A DNA stretch of 5,797 bases from Anaerolineales bacterium (GTDB lineage: Bacteria; Chloroflexota; Anaerolineae; Anaerolineales; E44-bin32), in NCBI GenBank assembly GCA_011772595.1, contig WVZH01000091.1, forward strand, positions 5,730-11,526, read 5' to 3'. Shown one piece after another: positions 1 through 5,797 of this stretch (positions within the stretch are counted from its first letter, which is position 1; the number at the start of each line of letters is the position of its first letter). The notes below the pieces were generated by a model that saw nothing but the letters and a program-made list of their open reading frames with translations, ran no database searches and was not told the DNA's origin. The translations under genes were made by a program, and so were the position numbers.

Positions 1-181
1 AACCCAAGAGTGTTGCCGAGGCAGGATTGACAAAAGTGAAGTAGCCATCGGCATTCAACACGAAGATCCCCTCAGCCATGTTTTGAATGATTTCGCTAAG
101 ATCCACAAGTCGTGGCAGTGCCTCGACCTCCTTCGCGCGTGGCGCGGTCAGTCTATACCACAGCCTTTTGATGACATTCAT
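1..181 (-). CDS. PAS-domain sensor/regulator, N-terminal fragment (runs off left edge)
   Basis: Reading the minus strand from the ATG at 181-179 gives 60 open codons up to the window edge. The start is well bounded: in-frame stops TAA-TGA-TAA lie at 220-212 with no other ATG between, and an AGGG-like ribosome site sits about 5 bases upstream. Residues 1-30 form a basic then mixed-charge leader (MNVIKRLWYRLTAP followed by charged residues). Residues 31-60 read like the first strands of a PAS fold: IIQNMAEGIFVLNADGY, then FTFVNPASATLLG, the classic 'what is seen now, what was there before' PAS pattern. PAS domains sense small ligands, redox state or light and usually feed a histidine kinase, GGDEF or AAA+ sigma-54 activator module; the output domain lies outside the window. 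No signal peptide or membrane helix is visible in this piece. It is transcribed divergently from the CoA-transferase operon, so it could regulate it, but that is inferred from position only. Confidence 0.82.
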   Translation of the reverse strand, partial: MNVIKRLWYRLTAPRAKEVEALPRLVDLSEIIQNMAEGIFVLNADGYFTFVNPASATLLG

Positions 182-306
182 GTTCCCTGCTGCTCCCCAT
201 TTCAGTCCAGGTTATCATTACCCATCCTATTTTATGTTCAAATCAAGCACTTGGAATATACAAATCAAATCCCAACCAGCGAGATCTATTCTCACGTACT
301 CCACGA

Positions 307-347
307 TTGGATACCAAAACCTCAAATAAAACGCACTGTTGGCCAAC
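307..347. promoter_or_regulatory. Two TTGG/CCAA dyads, possible operator pair
   Basis: TTGG-ATA-CCAA lies at 307-317 and the perfect 10-base palindrome GTTGGCCAAC at 338-347. Their centres are about 30 bases apart, close to three helical turns, so dimers bound to both would face the same side of the DNA. The shared TTGG...CCAA arms suggest one protein could recognise both, but the inner spacing differs (3 versus 0 bases) and arms of this size arise by chance. No regulator is assigned. Confidence 0.25.
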
Positions 348-411
348 TTTCTGAACCCTGCAGCCGCATCTGGAACCTCTCTCAAAATTGTGCGACAATA
401 GCATTGACTAA

Positions 412-424
412 GAGTATGGTACTC
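412..424. promoter_or_regulatory. Short dyad GAGTA-TGG-TACTC
   Basis: Perfect 5-base arms flank a 3-base centre, immediately after a TTGACT hexamer at 404-409 that could be a -35 element. No convincing -10 is seen 16-18 bases downstream. It could be a protein-binding dyad in the promoter region or a chance palindrome. Confidence 0.15.
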
Positions 425-524
425 AAATAAATCAAATCATAAACGATCGAGAGAGCCTTACACAATTTCCAGTGTGGGAACACAACTGAATGAGCATTGG
501 CGACGATAAGCTTTTGAATTCACG

Positions 525-545
525 GTTGTTCTGATCGCGAACAAC
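525..545. promoter_or_regulatory. Operator-like 21-bp dyad GTTGTTC-N7-GAACAAC
   Basis: Two perfect 7-base arms (525-531 and 539-545) are separated by 7 bases (TGATCGC, containing GATC). This is the cleanest dyad in the intergenic region and has the size of a typical operator for a dimeric helix-turn-helix regulator. It ends 98 bases before the CoA-transferase start, where an operator or a leader element would be placed. It overlaps the left arm of the 531-590 inverted repeat. The cognate regulator is unknown. Confidence 0.45.
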
Positions 546-590
546 AAGAAAAGGTCACTTGCATTCCGTCCATCGTTTTTCCGCGATCAG
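531..590 (+). repeat. Inverted repeat (arms 531-545 and 575-590), operator half-sites or leader hairpin
   Basis: CTGATCGCG at 531-539 is perfectly complementary to CGCGATCAG at 582-590. Allowing one extra base and one mismatch, the match extends to 531-545 against 575-590, giving about 14 pairs around a 29-base spacer. As DNA this could be a second, inverted copy of part of the 525-545 element. As RNA it would form a long stem in the CoA-transferase leader, mutually exclusive with the small hairpin formed by 525-545. The TTTTT at 576-580 is inside the stem rather than after it, so this is not a standard intrinsic terminator. Confidence 0.45.
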
Positions 591-643
591 GTAAGAAAGC
601 AGGAGAAGCGATAAAGACCTTTTTCAAACACGGAGAATGAAGC

Positions 644-1852
644 ATGCAAGCCTTAGAAGGCATCCGAGTGCTTGATCTCTCACGTGCCATGGCAGGTCCT
701 TATTGCACCATGATGTTAGGTGATCTGGGTGCCGACGTGATCAAGGTGGAGCGGCCTGGATCAGGCGATGAGAGCCGAGGCTACGGACCGCCGTTCGTCG
801 GGCAGCCTTATGGCCCCTACGAAGGTCAGTCGACCTACTTCTTCGCTGCAAATCGAAGCAAACGAAGCCTTACGCTCAACCTCAAGAGCGAGCCTGGCCT
901 AGAGATCATGCATCGTCTCGTGGCCGCATCCGACGTGTTGGTAGAAAATTTCCGCACCGGTGCCCTGGATAGGATGGGACTGGGTTATCGGGCCGTGCAC
1001 GGGATCAATCCAGGCTTGGTTTACTGTTCCGTCAGCGGATATGGCCGCACAGGGCCATACGCCGAGCTTCCCGGCTACGACGTCATCATCCAAGCGGAGG
1101 GCGGGATGATGGGCATCACCGGTCCCGTGGAAGGACCCCCTTCTCGGGTCGGCGTGCCTATTGTAGACATCTGCACCGGGATGTTCGCGGCAACCGCGAT
1201 TCTGGCGGCACTTCGTGCTCGCCAGTCTACAGGTGAGGGTCAACTCGTGGATATTTCCTTGCTCGACACTCAGGCAGCACTACTCACGAATGTAGCCAGC
1301 AGCTATCTCGTCGAGGGGAAGGATCCCGAACGCCTAGGCAACGCGCACCCCAATATCAGCCCTTACGAGGTTTTCAAGGCGCGCGATCGTTGGTTTGTCG
1401 TGGGCGCAGCCAATGAACGGCAATGGGGGATTTTATGCGATATGATCGGTCGTCCAGAAATGAAGGATGAACCTCGCTTCTCCACGAACAGCGATCGAGT
1501 GGCAAACCGGACCGAGTTGGCGGATATCCTCAATCAAGCCTTTGCATCCCGCGATGCCAGTGACTGGATAGAGGAAATGCGCAAAGCCGGACTTCCATGC
1601 GGACCGATTAACACTGTACCCGCGGTCTTCGACCACCCTCAAGCACAAGCGAGGGAAATGATACTTGAGACGCAGCACCCCTCAGTGGGCGCGCTTCGAC
1701 TCGCAGGATTTCCATACAAGCTTTCTCAAACCCCTGCGGACGTGCACCGACCACCCCCCCTACTCGGTGAACATAACGAGGAAGTGCTGGTAGATTTGTT
1801 GGGTTACTCCAAGGATCAGGTGGCCTCCTTTCAGGAGAGAGGCGCTATCTAA
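644..1852 (+). CDS. CaiB/BaiF family (class III) CoA-transferase
   Basis: This 402-residue protein has the usual length of family III CoA-transferases, which move CoA between carboxylic acids in the cytoplasm as interlocked dimers. The N-terminus carries the family signature: LEGIRVLDLSRAMAGP (4-19), LGDLGADVIKVERPG (25-39) and FFAANRSKRSLTLNLKS (66-82). Next come DVLVENFRTGALDRMGLGY (97-115) and SGYGRTGPY (131-139). Asp175 in VPIVDICTGMFAA matches the catalytic aspartate that forms the acyl-enzyme anhydride in formyl-CoA:oxalate CoA-transferase (its Asp169). The C-terminal part has the AGLPCGPINT segment (315-324). The glycine-rich loop of formyl-CoA transferase (GGGGQ) is not present; the equivalent area reads GAANERQW (254-261), so that exact substrate pair cannot be assumed. 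The ATG is preceded by GGAG at 632-635, 8 bases upstream. It is the first gene of the operon, 24 bases before fdrA. Family is certain; the acid substrate is unknown (oxalate or oxamate is a context guess). Confidence 0.93.
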   Translation: MQALEGIRVLDLSRAMAGPYCTMMLGDLGADVIKVERPGSGDESRGYGPPFVGQPYGPYEGQSTYFFAANRSKRSLTLNLKSEPGLEIMHRLVAASDVLVENFRTGALDRMGLGYRAVHGINPGLVYCSVSGYGRTGPYAELPGYDVIIQAEGGMMGITGPVEGPPSRVGVPIVDICTGMFAATAILAALRARQSTGEGQLVDISLLDTQAALLTNVASSYLVEGKDPERLGNAHPNISPYEVFKARDRWFVVGAANERQWGILCDMIGRPEMKDEPRFSTNSDRVANRTELADILNQAFASRDASDWIEEMRKAGLPCGPINTVPAVFDHPQAQAREMILETQHPSVGALRLAGFPYKLSQTPADVHRPPPLLGEHNEEVLVDLLGYSKDQVASFQERGAI

Positions 1853-1876
1853 CTTTTTGATCATCAGGAATCGACC

Positions 1877-3598
1877 ATGACTGTATCGAAAGCAGAAATC
1901 CGATCCGGAGCCTATTACGACTCTGTCGTGCTCATGCAACTCCAACGTGCTCTCTCGGCGCTTCCCGGCGTCGACGACGCTGGGGTGGTGATGGGGACCG
2001 AGGCGAATAAGGAACTCCTCGTGCAGGTAGGTTTGTCCACTCCAGAACTCCAGGCCGCTGGTGCGGAGGATCTCGTTATCGTCGTTGCGGCTCAAGATGC
2101 GGACGCTGCTAGAGAGGCTCTGGACCAAGTGGATGATTTACTCGCGAGGCGCCGCCAAGATGCCGAGCAAGACTATCGTCCCAAGAGCCTGGAATCAGCC
2201 GCTCAGATGATGCCCAACGCTCGGTGGGTTCTCGTTTCCGTTCCCGGTCGCTATGCCGCCGGCGTCACCCGCCAAGCCCTGAACTTGGGTAAAAGCGTTT
2301 TCCTTTACAGCGATAATGTCTCTGTGGACGACGAGAACACTGTCAAACAAACTGCGGCCGAGAAGGGGCTTATGGTCATGGGCCCCGACTGTGGCACCGC
2401 GATCATTAATGGGGTGGGGCTGGGTTTCGCCAATCACACTCGTCGGGGTTCGATCGGCATCGTGGCTGCCTCGGGGACCGGGTTGCAGCAGGTGAGTGCA
2501 CGCATCCACCAGATGGGCGGTGGAATAACACACGCCATCGGCACTGGTGGGCGCGATCTTTCCACATCGATAGGCGCGGTGACCGCCCGACAAGGGCTAG
2601 ACCTCCTCCGGCGCGACGCAGCCACTCAGGTTATCGTTGTGATCTCCAAGCCACCATCACCCAAAGTGGCAGATGAGTTGGTGAAAGAGGCTCGACAGGC
2701 AAGAAAGCCCGTGATCGTGAACTTTATCGGCCATTCGACGGCATCCCGTCGAGTTGACAATGTGTATTTCGCAACCTCCTTCGATGAAACCGCCGAACTG
2801 GCCGTGCAACTTGCAAGCTCAGTACCAAGCATGGATAGCGTCTCCGACGCGGAGATTGAGGCCTTTGCGCCAACACAACGCTATTTGCGTGGCCTATTCT
2901 CAGGTGGCACGTTGGCTTATGAAGCTTTGCTCATCTTGCAGGATTATCTTCCGGCAGTATATGCCAACATTCCATTGAAGGACGAATTTCGACTAGAAGA
3001 CTCGCTAGTGAGCCAGGAACACACCATCGTCGACTTGGGTGAGGACGAGTTTACAGTAGGACGTCTTCACCCCATGATGGACAATGATCTACGCATTCGA
3101 CGACTCGAGCAGGAAGCTAGCGATCCCGAGGTGGCCGTGATTCTCCTGGATGTGGTGTTGGGCTACGGCGCACATCCTGACCCCGCCAGCGAATTGGCAC
3201 CCGTCATAGCGAAGGCGCGTGCGCAAGCCGAAAAAGCCGGTCGATACCTGGGTGTGGTCACTGTTGTCGTCGGCACCGACGAGGATCCACAGGACTTAAA
3301 AGCGCAGGTGGAACAACTCCAAGCTGCGGGTGCCCACGTTGAGATGAGCAATGAGGTAGCTGTACGAGTTGCAGGCCGGTTGGTCCAAGCCCTTCTCCCC
3401 AAGTCTGAAATCCCACCACTAAAACCTGTCGACCTGGACGTTTTACACCAGCCGTTGGCAGCCCTCAACGTTGGGTTGGAGACATTCAACGATAGTTTGA
3501 TCGCCCAAGAGGCTCAAGTGATCCATGTGGATTGGCGTCCCCCAGCGGGCGGTGATGAAAAGTTGATGTCGATCCTGGAACGAATGAAGCGTAGTTAG
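1877..3598 (+). CDS. fdrA: FdrA family protein (AllF-like, succinyl-CoA synthetase-related)
   Basis: The product is 573 residues, close to E. coli FdrA (about 555). The N-terminal region has the FdrA pattern YYDSVVLMQLQRAL (13-26) and VVMGTEANKELL (37-48). Residues about 115-290 form a succinyl-CoA synthetase alpha-like Rossmann unit with VMGPDCGTA (167-175), IVAASGTGLQ (195-204) and IGTGGRDLS (221-229). Residues about 338-505 resemble the ligase-CoA domain (FSGGTLAYEA 341-350, VDLGEDEFTVGR 385-396, LLDVVLGYG 423-431). The tail carries NVGLETF (531-537) and VDWRPPAGGDEKL (551-563). The active-site histidine of the synthetase alpha subunit (in GHAGA) is not found in the matching region after 278-287, and there is no ATP-grasp domain, so an ordinary ATP-dependent ligase is unlikely. 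As I recall, E. coli FdrA (AllF) acts with AllG and AllH as oxamate carbamoyltransferase. AGGA at 1866-1869 precedes the ATG by 7 bases. The DUF1116 partner is two genes downstream. Substrate is inferred. Confidence 0.93.
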   Translation: MTVSKAEIRSGAYYDSVVLMQLQRALSALPGVDDAGVVMGTEANKELLVQVGLSTPELQAAGAEDLVIVVAAQDADAAREALDQVDDLLARRRQDAEQDYRPKSLESAAQMMPNARWVLVSVPGRYAAGVTRQALNLGKSVFLYSDNVSVDDENTVKQTAAEKGLMVMGPDCGTAIINGVGLGFANHTRRGSIGIVAASGTGLQQVSARIHQMGGGITHAIGTGGRDLSTSIGAVTARQGLDLLRRDAATQVIVVISKPPSPKVADELVKEARQARKPVIVNFIGHSTASRRVDNVYFATSFDETAELAVQLASSVPSMDSVSDAEIEAFAPTQRYLRGLFSGGTLAYEALLILQDYLPAVYANIPLKDEFRLEDSLVSQEHTIVDLGEDEFTVGRLHPMMDNDLRIRRLEQEASDPEVAVILLDVVLGYGAHPDPASELAPVIAKARAQAEKAGRYLGVVTVVVGTDEDPQDLKAQVEQLQAAGAHVEMSNEVAVRVAGRLVQALLPKSEIPPLKPVDLDVLHQPLAALNVGLETFNDSLIAQEAQVIHVDWRPPAGGDEKLMSILERMKRS

Positions 3599-3600
3599 AT

Positions 3601-3605
3601 GGAGG
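3601..3605 (+). promoter_or_regulatory. Ribosome binding site GGAGG that fixes the hydrolase start
   Basis: GGAGG begins two bases after the fdrA stop codon (TAG, 3596-3598). The TTG at 3606 directly abuts it and cannot be the initiator; the in-frame ATG at 3612 is spaced 6 bases away, which is right. The hydrolase therefore most likely starts at 3612. Confidence 0.8.
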
Positions 3606-3611
3606 TTGGTA

Positions 3612-4508
3612 ATGAAGGAATTCACCGCGGCCTGCGTGCAGATTGCCATCACGCCTAATGATGTTCAAGCAAATATTGCCAAGGGAGTCCACTGGCTAAA
3701 GGAAGCCGTCAGCTTGCACAAAGCTGATTTGGTCGTCTTCCCAGAGACCGTGACGACTGGGTATGAGACTGGGCTTGATCCAGAGGAACTCTGGGATCTG
3801 GTCGACGAGACACCAGGTCGTATCACGCACGACGTACAGGAAGCGGCCAAGAATCTGGGCGTCCACGTAGTCTGGCCATCCTACCGACGAGGTCCGACGC
3901 GAGGGGCTGTCTACAATTCTGCAATCCTGATTGGTCCCGATGGGGAGATCCTTGGCATCTACGACAAGACGCACCCTGCCCCCTGGGAGCGCCGCGATCG
4001 TGGTGGCTGGGCGACGGTGGGTGACCACGCCGATGTTTATGAAACCTCCTTGGGAACCCTCGGAATGATCATCTGCTACGACGGTGACTTTCCAGAGCTT
4101 TCACGCATTCTGGCGGTGAAGGGCGCCGAGGTCATCGTGAGAGCCTCCGCCCTCCAGCGAAGCTTTGACATTTGGTATATCACCAACGCTGCTCGCGCCT
4201 ACGACAATCACGTTTACCTGGTGGCAAGTAATTTGGTTGGACCAGACGCCCGCGGCAACTATGGCTTTGGTCACAGCATGATCCTGAATCCCATTGCCTG
4301 GCGCTTAGCGCAAGCACGTGGCACGGAAGAAATCATCGCTGCGAGGCTCGATCCAGATCCCCTACGGTTCATTACTTGGGGCAGCAAACACCCACAAACC
4401 TTCGACCACCTGGAAGATCGCAATCTACAACTCTACCAGCAGAGCCTAGAAGAGGCTCGCTCTCGATTCGAGATCGGGCGACGTGTACCTGCCCCGAAAA
4501 ACGAGTGA
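3612..4508 (+). CDS. Nitrilase-superfamily carbon-nitrogen hydrolase (amidase-like)
   Basis: Starting at ATG 3612 gives 298 residues; the in-frame TTG at 3606 is rejected because it touches the ribosome site. The nitrilase catalytic triad is complete and in order: Glu45 in VVFPETVTTGY, Lys119 in YDKTHPAPWE, and nucleophile Cys155 in MIICYDGDFPE. A further glutamate, Glu126, follows the lysine as is common in the superfamily. The segment after the cysteine (CYDGDFPELSR, then KGAEVIVRAS) looks closer to aliphatic amidases and formamidases than to true nitrilases or beta-ureidopropionases. The NAARAYDNHVYLVASN stretch is also typical. No signal peptide is seen, so it should be cytoplasmic, probably oligomeric as in the family. 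It would hydrolyse an amide to acid plus ammonia, or an N-carbamoyl group to amine, CO2 and ammonia. Sitting 13 bases after fdrA and before the DUF1116 gene, it plausibly acts on the substrate or product of that complex, e.g. an oxamate-like amide. Chemistry class is confident; substrate is not. Confidence 0.92.
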   Translation: MKEFTAACVQIAITPNDVQANIAKGVHWLKEAVSLHKADLVVFPETVTTGYETGLDPEELWDLVDETPGRITHDVQEAAKNLGVHVVWPSYRRGPTRGAVYNSAILIGPDGEILGIYDKTHPAPWERRDRGGWATVGDHADVYETSLGTLGMIICYDGDFPELSRILAVKGAEVIVRASALQRSFDIWYITNAARAYDNHVYLVASNLVGPDARGNYGFGHSMILNPIAWRLAQARGTEEIIAARLDPDPLRFITWGSKHPQTFDHLEDRNLQLYQQSLEEARSRFEIGRRVPAPKNE

Positions 4509-4509
4509 C

Positions 4510-4558
4510 GAATGACGAGTAGTTTCCATCAATCATAAGTTGAGCCGATCCGTCATTC
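4510..4558 (+). repeat. Inverted repeat in the hydrolase-DUF1116 gap
   Basis: GAATGACG (4510-4517) and CGTCATTC (4551-4558) are perfectly complementary 8-base arms around a 33-base loop, filling most of the only sizeable gap in the operon. No T-tract follows (the next bases are TAGACTTAATTAAGG), so it is not a normal intrinsic terminator. It could be an mRNA processing or stabilising stem, or chance. A short direct repeat ACGAGT (4501-4506, 4515-4520) overlaps its left arm and the hydrolase stop. Confidence 0.3.
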
Positions 4559-4570
4559 TAGACTTAATTA

Positions 4571-4576
4571 AGGAGG
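4571..4576 (+). promoter_or_regulatory. Strong ribosome binding site AGGAGG of the DUF1116 gene
   Basis: A full-consensus AGGAGG lies 7 bases before the ATG at 4584, the strongest such site in the window. It supports that start and suggests high translation of this gene relative to those upstream. Confidence 0.8.
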
Positions 4577-4583
4577 AGTCCCC

Positions 4584-5797
4584 ATGGATATCGAAAAGGC
4601 CAACGCCGAAGCAACCGAACGGATGATGGAAGCTCATCCAGTATTGGTCGGGCTTGGCAAGGCTCGAGACGTGATCCCCGGTATGCAGGACAATTTGTTG
4701 TTGCACGCCGGCCCACCCATCACATGGGAACGTGCCTCCGGACCGATGCGGGGTGCCATCACGGGCGCTTTGATATTTGAAGGCAAAGCAAGGAATGAAA
4801 AGGAAGCTCAATCCTTGATCGAATCGGGCGAGATCGGACTTGAACCGTGTCACCACCACCAGGCAGTAGGGCCGATGGCCGGCGTCATATGCTCTTCAAT
4901 GTCTGTCTATATTCTTGAGAACAAGACACACGGCAACAAATCCTTCTCAAACTTGAACGAAGGTTACGGCAAGGTGCTTCGTTACGGCGCCTACAGCGAG
5001 GATGTGCTCAACCGTCTACGGTGGATGGAGGAGGTAATGGCTCCTGTCCTGAAGGACGCGATCGAAGCCAGCGGAGGGATCGACATCCGCGCCTCATTGG
5101 CCGAAGCGTTGCATATGGGCGATGAAGGGCACAACCGCAACAAGGCCGGATCGGTGCTGTTCACGAAAAGCCTTGCACCCCATATTGTCAGGGCAACGAA
5201 AGATGCCGATATCGCTGCAGATATCATCACCGCCTTAGGAGATAATGCCCTGAGCGTGCTGAATCCGGTGATGGCTGCCTGCAAAGCGATGGTCGACGCC
5301 GGCCACGACGTTGAGGGCAGCACAGTCGTCAGCGTTATGGCGCGTAATGGAACGGACTTTGGGATCCGCGTCAGCGGATTGGGCGATCGCTGGTTCACCG
5401 CTCCTGTCGCAACACCAAAGGGTCTGTACTTTCCAGGTTTTGAAGAGCAAGACGCCAGTGGCGACATCGGCGACAGCACGATCACCGAGACGGCAGGCAT
5501 CGGTGGTTTCGCCATGGCCAGCGCACCAGCGATTGTCACCTTCGTCAGCGGTACACCGAAAGACGCGATGAATGCGACGCTCGAAATGTACGAGATCTGT
5601 TATACCGAGCACAAGTATTTCACGATGCCGCCCATGGACTTCCGAGGTACCCCGACCGGTATCGATATTCGGAAAGTTGTGGAGACGGGCATCACACCCC
5701 GAGTCAACACGGGTATCGCTCATAAAGATGCCGGCGTGGGGCAAATTGGAGCTGGACTTGTGCGTCCCCCGATGGCTATATTCGAAGAGGCGCTCGT
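4584..5797 (+). CDS. ylbE: DUF1116 protein, YlbE/AllG type (3' end cut off by window)
   Basis: The frame is open from ATG 4584 to the window edge: 404 codons plus two bases, with no stop. E. coli YlbE (AllG) is about 420 residues, so only a short tail is probably missing; the last visible segment (VGQIGAGLVRPPMAIFEEAL) looks like the family's C-terminal region. Other DUF1116 hallmarks are LLLHAGPPITWERASGPMRG (38-57) with GALIFEG (61-67), CHHHQAVGPMAGV (89-101) and NEGYGKVLRYGAYS (125-138). Further ones are MGDEGHNRNKAGSVLF (178-193), NGTDFGIRVSGLGDRW (255-270) and ASGDIGDSTITETAGIGGFA (291-310). The His-rich and Asp/Glu-rich motifs are likely active-site material, an inference. As I recall, the E. 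coli counterpart forms the oxamate carbamoyltransferase with FdrA and AllH (DUF2877). Here it is separated from fdrA by the hydrolase gene, following a 75-base gap with an inverted repeat. It is soluble by appearance, with no signal peptide or membrane segment. Family is certain; substrate is inferred. Confidence 0.93.
   Translation, partial: MDIEKANAEATERMMEAHPVLVGLGKARDVIPGMQDNLLLHAGPPITWERASGPMRGAITGALIFEGKARNEKEAQSLIESGEIGLEPCHHHQAVGPMAGVICSSMSVYILENKTHGNKSFSNLNEGYGKVLRYGAYSEDVLNRLRWMEEVMAPVLKDAIEASGGIDIRASLAEALHMGDEGHNRNKAGSVLFTKSLAPHIVRATKDADIAADIITALGDNALSVLNPVMAACKAMVDAGHDVEGSTVVSVMARNGTDFGIRVSGLGDRWFTAPVATPKGLYFPGFEEQDASGDIGDSTITETAGIGGFAMASAPAIVTFVSGTPKDAMNATLEMYEICYTEHKYFTMPPMDFRGTPTGIDIRKVVETGITPRVNTGIAHKDAGVGQIGAGLVRPPMAIFEEAL

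Larger units (their letters stand above)
182..643. other. Divergent intergenic region, non-coding
   Basis: These 462 bases separate the minus-strand PAS gene from the plus-strand operon. The stretch is clearly more AT-rich than the genes, especially 220-335 and 385-445. Open frames inside it lack convincing ribosome sites and family motifs; those at its left end overlap the PAS gene antisense, so I call no gene. It must hold the promoters for both directions, but I found no good -35/-10 pair and no sigma-54 -24/-12 element (GG-N10-GC) on either strand. What can be seen are short dyads at 307-317, 338-347, 412-424 and 525-545 and an inverted repeat spanning 531-590, some of which are listed separately. 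Confidence 0.75.

Noticed and set aside
83..430. Plus-strand open frames starting at 83 and 87
   Set aside because: They lie antisense to the PAS gene and run into the AT-rich intergenic region. They have no ribosome site and no recognisable motif, whereas the opposite strand gives clear PAS sequence.
404..437. Sigma-70 promoter with TTGACT as -35
   Set aside because: The -35 is acceptable but no hexamer at 16-18 bases matches TATAAT beyond about three positions.
497..512. Sigma-54 promoter at TTGGCGACGATAAGC
   Set aside because: The GG-to-GC distance is 9 bases instead of the required 10, and the TTGC half is missing.
3606..3611. TTG at 3606 as the start of the hydrolase
   Set aside because: It touches the GGAGG ribosome site directly; the ATG at 3612 has normal spacing and matches the usual N-terminus of the family.
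4564..4571. Palindrome TTAATTAA before the DUF1116 ribosome site
   Set aside because: An 8-base AT-only palindrome in an AT-rich gap is easily due to chance, with no matching element elsewhere in the window.
4991..5744. Long minus-strand open frames under the DUF1116 gene
   Set aside because: The plus strand encodes an unbroken DUF1116 protein with family motifs; the antisense frames have low-complexity composition and no motifs.

Overview
The window looks like bacterial chromosome carrying a catabolic or nitrogen-scavenging operon. Genes are tightly packed, have good Shine-Dalgarno sequences and moderate GC content. The source organism cannot be fixed from the sequence. The short N-terminus of the left-hand gene (an Arg/Leu/Trp-rich stretch with LTAP just before a PAS domain) resembles sensor proteins I associate with Chloroflexota, but this is a weak impression.

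Layout: positions 1-181 hold the N-terminus of a minus-strand PAS-domain sensor or regulator that runs off the left edge. Positions 182-643 are a non-coding divergent intergenic region, more AT-rich than the genes. It holds several short dyads, the best being GTTGTTC-N7-GAACAAC at 525-545, which overlaps a second, longer inverted repeat (531-590). From 644 to the right edge four plus-strand genes follow with gaps of 24, 13 and 75 bases: a CaiB/BaiF (class III) CoA-transferase, FdrA, a nitrilase-superfamily C-N hydrolase, and a DUF1116 (YlbE/AllG-type) protein cut off by the right edge close to its natural end.

How they may work together: FdrA and the DUF1116 protein are the counterparts of E. 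coli FdrA (AllF) and YlbE (AllG). As I recall, these have been assigned with AllH to the oxamate carbamoyltransferase (oxalurate phosphorolysis) step of anaerobic allantoin breakdown. Here the pair is combined with a CoA-transferase of the formyl-CoA:oxalate CoA-transferase superfamily and a C-N hydrolase. One coherent but unproven reading is a pathway in which a carbamoylated acid is split by the FdrA/DUF1116 complex, the remaining amide is hydrolysed, and the free acid is activated as a CoA thioester. An AllH-type DUF2877 protein and a carbamate kinase would be expected just beyond the right edge. The divergent PAS protein is a candidate for controlling the operon.
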